From the NCBI GenBank assembly GCA_040218045.1, contig JAVJQA010000064.1, positions 18,695 to 82,694 on the forward strand: a stretch of 64,000 nt of DNA, read 5' to 3'. Position numbers and translations under genes: made by a program. Positions 58,019-64,000 of the stretch are shown here, piece by piece (position 1 is the first letter of the stretch; each line of letters opens with the position of its first letter). A model generated the notes under the pieces. It did not search any database. It had not been told where the DNA came from and saw nothing but the letters and a program-made list of their open reading frames with translations. This stretch comes from Marinoscillum sp040218045 (lineage in GTDB: Bacteria; Bacteroidota; Bacteroidia; Cytophagales; Cyclobacteriaceae).

Positions 58019-59404
58019 ATGAAATTAGAAGATATACATAACGTCTATTTCATTGGAATCGGAGGGATCGGGATGAGTGCGATCGCAAGATGGTTTAACC
58101 AGCGCGGCGCTAAAGTAGGTGGATATGATCGTACGGAGACCAATCTTACAACCAAGCTTTCCCTGGAGGGAATGTGGGTACATTTTGAAGATAGTCGTAA
58201 GGACATTCCTGCGCATTTTCACAATCCGGCAAATACTCTGGTAGTTTATACACCGGCAGTTCCTTCAAGTCATGGTGAACTTAAGTACTTCCAGAGCAAG
58301 CAATTTGAAGTAAAGAAGCGTTCGGAGGTATTGGGGATGATTTCTAAAGACCACTATACAATTGCTGTGGGTGGAACTCATGGTAAAACGACCACTTCGT
58401 CTATGATAGCTCATTTGCTCAAGCATAGTGAGAAAGGGTGTTCTGCTTTTGTGGGAGGTATTATGACCAATTATGAGTCAAACCTTATCGTTGGCAATGA
58501 GGATGCGCCGGTTGTAGTAGAGGCAGATGAGTTTGACAGGTCATTCCACAAGCTATCGCCAAACTATACCATTGTGACCTCAGTAGATCCTGATCATCTT
58601 GATATATATGGTACGGAGGAGGAGTTGCAAAAAGCGTTTGGTCAATTCTTGCAGCTAAGTGGTGAAGATGGTAAAACCCTGATTCACTACAAAGCATCTG
58701 AAAAGGTCAACATGCATTTGGAGCATCTATATTATACTTATGGAATAGATGGCGGGGATATTCGTGCGCATGCACTGAGGGCGGTCAATGGGATTTTTAT
58801 TTTCAATTATCAAGGTACCAGGACCATTAAGGATGTCAATCTATTGGTGCCAGGGTTTCATAATGTTGAGAATGCACTGGCTGCCATCACAGTGGCTGTT
58901 GATATGGGAATGAGCTCAGAGTCTATCAAGCAGGCCATGGCTTCTTATCGTGGTGTGAAGAGAAGGTTTGAATACATCATCAAGAGTGAAAAGATGATTT
59001 TCATAGATGATTACGCACACCATCCTGAGGAGATTAGGGCATTCCTGAGATCAGTGAAGGCATTGTTTCCAAGAAAGAAGGTAACAGCTATTTTTCAACC
59101 CCATCTGTATTCTCGCACGAATGATTTTAAAGCCGGATTTGCGGACAGTCTCTCCCTTGCCGATGAGTTGATCTTACTGGAGATCTATCCGGCTCGTGAG
59201 GAACCTATTCCTGGAGTTACTTCAGAGATTATTTTTAGCAAGGTGTTTATTCCTCAGCGACATCTCATTGAAAAGAAGAACCTGATGGAAGTCATGAAGG
59301 AAAGAGATGTAGAGGTACTGGTAACTATTGGCGCTGGTGATATTGATAAGGAAGTACCCAAATTGAAGGAATATTATCTAAATAAGTTGAAAAGTGAGGC
59401 GTGA
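58019..59404 (+). CDS. murC: UDP-N-acetylmuramate--L-alanine ligase MurC
   Basis: A 461-aa Mur ligase: dinucleotide-like N-terminal motif FIGIGGIGMSAIARW, ATP loop GGTHGKTTTS (K123), VVEADEFDRSFHKLSP, and the C-terminal IDDYAHHPEEIRAFL with FQPHLYSRT. It adds L-alanine to UDP-MurNAc, the first step of the stem peptide. The 3' end overlaps the ftsQ start by 11 bases. Placement after murG is the usual dcw order. Confidence 0.97.
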   Translation: MKLEDIHNVYFIGIGGIGMSAIARWFNQRGAKVGGYDRTETNLTTKLSLEGMWVHFEDSRKDIPAHFHNPANTLVVYTPAVPSSHGELKYFQSKQFEVKKRSEVLGMISKDHYTIAVGGTHGKTTTSSMIAHLLKHSEKGCSAFVGGIMTNYESNLIVGNEDAPVVVEADEFDRSFHKLSPNYTIVTSVDPDHLDIYGTEEELQKAFGQFLQLSGEDGKTLIHYKASEKVNMHLEHLYYTYGIDGGDIRAHALRAVNGIFIFNYQGTRTIKDVNLLVPGFHNVENALAAITVAVDMGMSSESIKQAMASYRGVKRRFEYIIKSEKMIFIDDYAHHPEEIRAFLRSVKALFPRKKVTAIFQPHLYSRTNDFKAGFADSLSLADELILLEIYPAREEPIPGVTSEIIFSKVFIPQRHLIEKKNLMEVMKERDVEVLVTIGAGDIDKEVPKLKEYYLNKLKSEA

Positions 59405-60149
59405 TATAAAAACCATATTGTTCTTTACGATCACAGCTGTGTTGATGGTGGTGATTATTGGCTTCACGGGTGTGAAAAATACCGGAAAGCAGGTGAATGA
59501 TGTTATTGTGGAGATCCATGACCAAAATGGAGATTTCTTTACTGATCAAACTGAAATCCTCAATTTGATCAATGCTGAAAATACAGATTATGTTCTCGGC
59601 TTATCCGTGAAGGAATTGAATTTGAAGGAGCTTGAGAGACGGGTGGAGGCGAATGCCTTTGTAAAAGATGCCCAGATCTACCGGGATATCAAGGGCAATC
59701 TATTGGTACAGGTGGAGCAAGCCCGACCAATTGCCAGGATTTACAATCCACACGGTCCAGATCAGTACATTGACATGGATGGCACCATTCTTCCTACCAA
59801 TTCACGACATACTGCGAGAGTGCCGATTGTTGAATTTGAACGGAGCTTTAGCTGGCAGCGTAGCCTTACAGAAACAGATTATGGAATGGAAATATTGGCA
59901 CTGCTCAACTATATCGAAAAGGATGAATTCTGGAGGGCACAAATCGCCCAGTTAGTAATAGAAAAAGATGGAGAATTAACCTTGTTGCCGCAGGTGACCA
60001 AACAGGAAATAAAATTTGGAATGCCTGAGAATTTGGATACAAAATTTAGAAAACTAAAAGTCTTTTATAAAGAGATCTTACCGAATAAGGGCTGGAATAC
60101 CTACAGTTTGGTAAATCTGAAATTTGAGAATCAAATCGTCTGTGAATAA
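59394..60149 (+). CDS. ftsQ: Cell division protein FtsQ/DivIB
   Basis: A 251-aa bitopic protein: short basic cytoplasmic N-terminus, one membrane helix (TILFFTITAVLMVVIIGFTGV, about 7-27), a POTRA domain (LSVKELNLKELERRVEANAF about 65-90) and a beta domain (RDIKGNLLVQVEQARPIARI). It links early and late divisome proteins through FtsL. The start is a GTG within the murC 3' end. Sequence similarity to E. coli FtsQ is low, as usual, but topology and position between murC and ftsA are decisive. Confidence 0.9.
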   Translation: MRRDIKTILFFTITAVLMVVIIGFTGVKNTGKQVNDVIVEIHDQNGDFFTDQTEILNLINAENTDYVLGLSVKELNLKELERRVEANAFVKDAQIYRDIKGNLLVQVEQARPIARIYNPHGPDQYIDMDGTILPTNSRHTARVPIVEFERSFSWQRSLTETDYGMEILALLNYIEKDEFWRAQIAQLVIEKDGELTLLPQVTKQEIKFGMPENLDTKFRKLKVFYKEILPNKGWNTYSLVNLKFENQIVCE

Positions 60150-60156
60150 ATGATTA

Positions 60157-60250
60157 AGTCAACAGTCAATAGTCAACAGTCCCTAGTTAACAGACCTATA
60201 GTCATGTGTGGGGTAAATCTATGGACTATCAAACTATCGACTATGGACTT
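60157..60250 (+). repeat. Heptamer-repeat inverted element between ftsQ and ftsA
   Basis: The left arm is three AGTCAAC/AGTCAAT heptamers (60157-60180 and onward). The right arm (60219-60250) reads as GGACTAT, ACTATC, GACTAT, GGACT units, the imperfect reverse complement of the left arm. A related single arm lies at 61591-61620 after ftsA. Confidence 0.55.
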
Positions 60251-60272
60251 GTCAATAAAAACTGCTTAGAAA

Positions 60273-61571
60273 ATGGAAGATAAAATAATCGTTGGTCTGG
60301 ACATTGGTACCACCAAAATATGCGCCATAGTTGGCCGTAAGAATGAGTTTGGAAAGCTTGAAGTATTAGGTATGGGTAAGGCTGTTTCCGATGGAGTGAT
60401 CCGCGGGATTGTTACCAATATTGATAAAACCGTCAATGCCATTGAAAAGGCTGTGGCTGAAGCTAGTGAGCAGTCAGGTATTGACATTAGGGTTGTCAAT
60501 GTGGGCATAGCTGGTCAGCACATCAGAAGTGCAGTACACCATGGTTCTATTACCCGGGAATCCAATGATGAAATTACTGTTGAAGATGTAAACAGGCTCA
60601 ACAATGATATGTATCGAATAGTAATCCCACCGGGCAGTGAAATTATCCACGTGATGCCACAGGATTACATCATCGATTATGAAGATGGTATTAAAGATCC
60701 TGTTGGGATGTCTGGAGTGAAAATGGAAGCGGATTTCCATATCATCACAGCTCAAACCAACGCGATCAACAACATCAACAAATGCATCAAACGTGCTGGG
60801 TTGGATATTGAAAATCTGATACTGGAGCCGCTGGCCTCAAGCCTGGCCGTGCTTAGTGATGAGGAAAAAGAAGCCGGGGTTTGTTTGGTGGACATTGGTG
60901 GTGGCACTACTGATATGGCTGTGTTCTATGATAATATCATCAGGCACACTGCGGTCATTCCTTTTGGTGGCAACATCATTACTTCTGATATCAAGCAGGG
61001 CTGCATGGTGATGGAGCATCAGGCAGAGCAGCTAAAGACCAAATTTGGTCGGGCGATTTCTGAAGAGGCTAATCCAAATGAGATTGTATCTATACCGGGG
61101 TTGAGAAACCGTCCACCAAAGGAAATATCACTGAAGAACCTTGCGCATGTCATTGAAGCAAGAATGGAAGAAATCATTGAAATGGTTCATACTGAGATTA
61201 TTACATCTGGGTATCATAAAAAATTAGCTGCAGGTATTGTGGTCACCGGGGGTGGCTCACAGCTCACCAATTTGCAACAGCTATTTGAATATATGACTGG
61301 ACTTGATACAAGAGTTGGTTATCCCAATGAGCATCTTGGCAAGAGCAAGGTTGATTCTGTTAAGAGTCCGATGTTTGCAACTTCGGTAGGGTTGGTATTG
61401 TCGGGATTCCGGGCGATTGATATCCGTGAAGACCGATACAACGAGCGTGCAAGTCAGGGCAAAAATCAGCGCCGTGGAGGAAGCAAACAGGGCGCCAAGT
61501 TTTTTCAGAACATCCTTGAAAAAACAAAAGGGCTCCTCATTGATGACCTGGATGATGAAAAGGATTATTAA
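60273..61571 (+). CDS. ftsA: Cell division protein FtsA
   Basis: A 432-aa actin-family ATPase. Phosphate-1 motif GLDIGTTKICAIVG at 8-21; SHS2 (1C) domain around 85-165; phosphate-2 VCLVDIGGGTTDMAVF; adenosine motif GIVVTGGGSQLTNL. A basic linker (NQRRGGSKQGAKFFQNI) leads to a C-terminal segment (LEKTKGLLIDDLDD), which plays the part of the membrane-targeting helix in the family. It tethers FtsZ filaments to the inner membrane and recruits later divisome proteins. Repeat elements occupy both flanking gaps. Confidence 0.97.
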   Translation: MEDKIIVGLDIGTTKICAIVGRKNEFGKLEVLGMGKAVSDGVIRGIVTNIDKTVNAIEKAVAEASEQSGIDIRVVNVGIAGQHIRSAVHHGSITRESNDEITVEDVNRLNNDMYRIVIPPGSEIIHVMPQDYIIDYEDGIKDPVGMSGVKMEADFHIITAQTNAINNINKCIKRAGLDIENLILEPLASSLAVLSDEEKEAGVCLVDIGGGTTDMAVFYDNIIRHTAVIPFGGNIITSDIKQGCMVMEHQAEQLKTKFGRAISEEANPNEIVSIPGLRNRPPKEISLKNLAHVIEARMEEIIEMVHTEIITSGYHKKLAAGIVVTGGGSQLTNLQQLFEYMTGLDTRVGYPNEHLGKSKVDSVKSPMFATSVGLVLSGFRAIDIREDRYNERASQGKNQRRGGSKQGAKFFQNILEKTKGLLIDDLDDEKDY

Positions 61572-61590
61572 AGAATAGGGATAACAGATC

Positions 61591-61620
61591 CATGGACTAT
61601 CGACTGATGACTATGGACTT
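61591..61620 (+). repeat. Heptamer-type repeat between ftsA and ftsZ
   Basis: A 30-base run of GGACTAT, CGACTGAT, GACTAT, GGACTT units, closely matching the right arm of the element before ftsA (60219-60250). Only one arm is seen here. Confidence 0.5.
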
Positions 61621-61667
61621 ACTAAAATAAATTTTTAACAGAGGAATTACATAAAAAACCAAACGTC

Positions 61668-63287
61668 ATGGCAGATAATATGTATCAATTCGATTTACCC
61701 TCGCACCATAAATCCATCATTAAGGTGATTGGTGTAGGAGGAGGAGGCAGCAATGCTGTCAACCACATGTATAACCTTGGGATCAAGGATGTAGAGTTTG
61801 TGGTATGCAATACGGATATTCAGGCACTGGAAAGCAGCCCTGTACCTAATAAACTTCAGCTAGGTGTAAACCTGACTGGTGGTTTGGGAGCAGGAGCAAA
61901 TCCGGAGAAAGGCAGACATGCCGCCCTGGAATCAAAGGATGAAATCAGAGAAATGCTCTCTGAAGATACCAAAATGGTGTTTATCACAGCAGGTATGGGT
62001 GGTGGTACCGGTACAGGTGCTGCACCGGTGATCGCTCAGGTAGCCAAGGACATGGATATCCTTACAGTAGGTATTGTTACCGCTCCTTTCATGTTTGAAG
62101 GGCGCAAGAAGATTGCTGCGGCAAACGAAGGTATTGCGGAGCTAAAAGCCAATTGTGATACGGTGCTCGTCATTCTCAATGATAAATTGAGAGAGATTTT
62201 TGGGAACCTTCCCATTCGTGAAGCATTTGGTCAGGCTGATAATGTATTGACCACAGCAGCAAAAGGCATTGCTGAGATCATTACGGTACCTGGTTATGTA
62301 AACGTCGATTTTGAAGATGTAAAAACAGTAATGAAGAATGCGGGAGCAGCAGTAATGGGCTCGGCACAAACGTTTGGTGAAAACAGGGCGAGAAGAGCAG
62401 CTGAAGAAGCACTTAATTCTCCATTGCTCAACAATCAAAACATCACAGGTGCAGAGAAGATCTTACTGTCCATCATGTCAGGTGAGGATGCTGAGCTACA
62501 GATGGACGAGCTAGCTGATATCACAGATTACATGCAGGAGTTTGCTGGTGATGAGGCTGAGGTGATCTTTGGTCACGGAGTAGATCAAAATCTCGGAGAG
62601 AACATCCGGGTTACCGTCATAGCTACGGGTTTTGACAACAATCAGGAAATCAAGCCGGTAACCAGGAGAGAGACCATTTCTTCTGATAACGGAAAGAAGG
62701 TTTATGACCTTGAGTCTTCTCGTCAGATCAAGTTGTTTGAAGCACAAAACGTTCAGGATGATGAGGATGAGGAAGAGGAATATAAGCCGTCAATCAAACC
62801 TAAGAAGGAAGAGGATAAAGACTTTACCTATGATTTCTTGAAAAGAGAAATCAGGAAAGCAGTAGAAGATGAAGATGACAAAGAAGAGGAGAAGGAGTTC
62901 GAGTTTGATTTAGGCAATGACTATGAAGTTTATGATGACCTGGATGAGGACGAAGATGAAGAACTCGTCAATAAAAGGTCAACAGAGAAAGATGATGAGT
63001 CAGACATTTTCTCTTTTGAAAGCATCACAGAGAGCCACTCTTCTTCCAAAAAGCTTCAATTAATGGAGCAACGGAGAAAAAGAGAAGAATTACTTGAAGG
63101 AAGTAAACGGGATGATATTTCGTCTCAAAATTTTAAAGAGCGATTTGATGTGCCGGCATATGAACGAAAGAAAGTCAGTTTTTCAAAAGTGCCTCATAGT
63201 TCTGAACGTAACATTTCTAAGTTTAATTTAACAGATGAAAACCAGATACTTGGTAACAACAAGTATTTGCATGATAATGTGGATTAA
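61668..63287 (+). CDS. ftsZ: Cell division protein FtsZ with long acidic linker
   Basis: A 539-aa tubulin-like GTPase. Nucleotide-binding motifs are GVGGGGSNAVNHM near 23-35 and the tubulin signature GMGGGTGTGAAP (109-120); the T7 loop NVDFEDVKTVM follows. The globular part ends near 330. A very acidic linker of about 150 residues follows (D/E-rich between about 362 and 450), then DVPAYERKK (494-502), which resembles the conserved C-terminal peptide that binds FtsA, and a 37-residue extension. FtsZ forms the division ring at midcell. It is longer than typical FtsZ (380-400 aa) because of the linker, a trend seen in Bacteroidota. Confidence 0.97.
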   Translation: MADNMYQFDLPSHHKSIIKVIGVGGGGSNAVNHMYNLGIKDVEFVVCNTDIQALESSPVPNKLQLGVNLTGGLGAGANPEKGRHAALESKDEIREMLSEDTKMVFITAGMGGGTGTGAAPVIAQVAKDMDILTVGIVTAPFMFEGRKKIAAANEGIAELKANCDTVLVILNDKLREIFGNLPIREAFGQADNVLTTAAKGIAEIITVPGYVNVDFEDVKTVMKNAGAAVMGSAQTFGENRARRAAEEALNSPLLNNQNITGAEKILLSIMSGEDAELQMDELADITDYMQEFAGDEAEVIFGHGVDQNLGENIRVTVIATGFDNNQEIKPVTRRETISSDNGKKVYDLESSRQIKLFEAQNVQDDEDEEEEYKPSIKPKKEEDKDFTYDFLKREIRKAVEDEDDKEEEKEFEFDLGNDYEVYDDLDEDEDEELVNKRSTEKDDESDIFSFESITESHSSSKKLQLMEQRRKREELLEGSKRDDISSQNFKERFDVPAYERKKVSFSKVPHSSERNISKFNLTDENQILGNNKYLHDNVD

Positions 63288-63417
63288 GGCTTAAGGATTC
63301 ACTCCTTATAAACGAGTGCTATAGAGTTGGTTTACAGTTCATTAGCCTTCTTTCAAGAAGGAGTGGGGATCGTATCCCTTTACCATTACGATTAAGCAGT
63401 ATTCTGCACATGACGGA

Positions 63418-63449
63418 GGGCGCTTGGTGTTTACCAGCGCTCTTTTTTT
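63418..63449 (+). terminator. Strong intrinsic terminator after ftsZ
   Basis: A stem of ten pairs with one bulge (GGGCGCTTGGT / ACCAGCGCTC), loop GTTT, then seven T residues. It lies 131 bases after the ftsZ stop and closes the dcw cluster. The stretch 63288-63417 before it shows no gene. Confidence 0.88.
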
Positions 63450-63537
63450 ATTAAAAGTTGAGAATGACAACAATTTTATTTCTTTTGACTCGTCGTTTTA
63501 TTAAACTTACTCCCTGATTAATCTAATTAGCTAGAAT

Positions 63538-63834
63538 ATGAAAAATCCGTTGGCAGGTTTGATTAGAATGTTTCAACCGAAGTATTCTGTGGTAGTGAAT
63601 ATGTACCACGTAATACCTGGAACACCAGTCAAGAAATTTGAACATAGACACGACTTTGGCAAAGGAGAATTGGAGCAAGCATCCATGTTCTATCAAAAGG
63701 TGGTGAAAAAGCACAACAGTCTTGGATTCCCGAATACGGAGATCCAATTAATTAAGGGAAAGAAATCAATTGTTGAGAAAAGGAACTTTGGCCCTGTAGA
63801 CCAAGTAAAAAGGTTAAACGTACAGAGCGCTTAG
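63538..63834 (+). CDS. Small conserved-looking hypothetical protein
   Basis: A 98-aa basic, soluble protein (MKNPLAGLIRMFQPKYSVVV to DQVKRLNVQSA) with an N-terminal beta-strand part and a helix (GELEQASMFYQKVVKKH). No signal peptide or known motif is visible. It stands alone between the ftsZ terminator and another terminator-like hairpin, which supports a real single-gene unit. The product may be a phage- or island-independent lineage protein; its function is unknown to me. Confidence 0.65.
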   Translation: MKNPLAGLIRMFQPKYSVVVNMYHVIPGTPVKKFEHRHDFGKGELEQASMFYQKVVKKHNSLGFPNTEIQLIKGKKSIVEKRNFGPVDQVKRLNVQSA

Positions 63835-63867
63835 TTTTGACAATAGACAATAAGGCATAAAAAAGAG

Positions 63868-63900
63868 GCTGTCCAAAAAGTAATTTGGACAGCTTTTTTT
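63868..63900 (+). terminator. Terminator-like hairpin, possibly an insertion-sequence end
   Basis: Perfect 10-bp stem GCTGTCCAAA / TTTGGACAGC with a 6-base loop and seven T residues. It would terminate the 98-aa gene. The left flank GAGGCTGTCCAAAAAGT also resembles terminal repeats of some Bacteroidota insertion sequences, and a new reading frame begins 49 bases later. Confidence 0.7.
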
Positions 63901-63948
63901 ATGATTAGTCTCATAGATTCATTATATTACATATAGCGTTATATATCT

Positions 63949-64000
63949 ATGAGTAAGCCTATTTTCAAAAGCCTTCCGAGCACTTCTCCTGAACTTTTCC
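63949..64000 (+). CDS. Start of a gene running out of the window, possibly a transposase
   Basis: An open frame from ATG at 63949 to the window end (MSKPIFKSLPSTSPELF). Only 17 codons are visible, so no family can be assigned. The MSKPxFK beginning and the preceding IS-like hairpin are reminiscent of transposase genes, which is a guess. Confidence 0.35.
   Translation, partial: MSKPIFKSLPSTSPELF

Noticed and set aside
1..64000. tRNA, rRNA or CRISPR loci
   Set aside because: No cloverleaf, rRNA-like block or regularly spaced identical repeats with unique spacers was found by eye.

Overview
The window comes from a Bacteroidota chromosome, most likely a marine or soil Cytophagales-type bacterium. 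The evidence is two proteins with type IX secretion (T9SS) C-terminal sorting domains, a hybrid two-component regulator of the polysaccharide-utilisation type, Bacteroidota-style promoters (TAnnTTTG at -7) and a dcw cluster in the Bacteroidota order, with mDAP-type MurE and no murF or ddl inside it. Assignment to genus is not possible from the sequence alone.

Region 1 (1-18633) is a carbohydrate-degradation neighbourhood. It holds the 3' part of a GH2 glycosidase, a 1359-aa hybrid two-component sensor/regulator, a large FG-GAP/VCBS-ASPIC lipoprotein, a LacZ-type GH2 beta-galactosidase, an HExxH metalloprotease with a T9SS tail, a GH5-like lipoprotein with a ricin-type lectin, and, on the minus strand, a second VCBS-ASPIC lipoprotein. 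No SusC/SusD pair lies inside the window; it may lie to the left.

Region 2 (19298-36655, minus strand) is a three-gene Tc-toxin-like operon. In transcription order it encodes a 2468-aa TcB-TcC fusion (SpvB, Rhs core, about 230-aa C-terminal putative nuclease), a 2900-aa TcA-like pore subunit with an unusual internal repeat insertion, and a 383-aa T9SS-sorted surface or secreted protein.

Region 3 (36656-46630) is an accessory, defence-like island. It contains an RNase H-fold protein with all four acidic residues, two helix-turn-helix fragments at its internal borders, REP-like palindromes, a small ATGA-coupled gene pair, a small lipoprotein, and a 2094-aa Cap4/DUF4297-type nuclease-STAND NTPase with an overlapping 235-aa partner. 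This two-gene arrangement resembles AVAST (Avs) antiphage systems, best matching type III as I know it.

Region 4 (46631-63449) is the division and cell-wall cluster: mraZ-rsmH-ftsL-ftsI-murE-mraY-(125-aa unknown)-murD-ftsW-murG-murC-ftsQ-ftsA-ftsZ, closed by a strong terminator. Many genes overlap by 1-11 bases, but several junctions carry small repeat elements. Upstream of mraZ is a 10-bp-periodic MraZ-box array overlapping a promoter, plus further boxes of the same core on the opposite strand. The right end has a small conserved unknown gene, a terminator-like hairpin and the first codons of another gene, possibly an insertion sequence.
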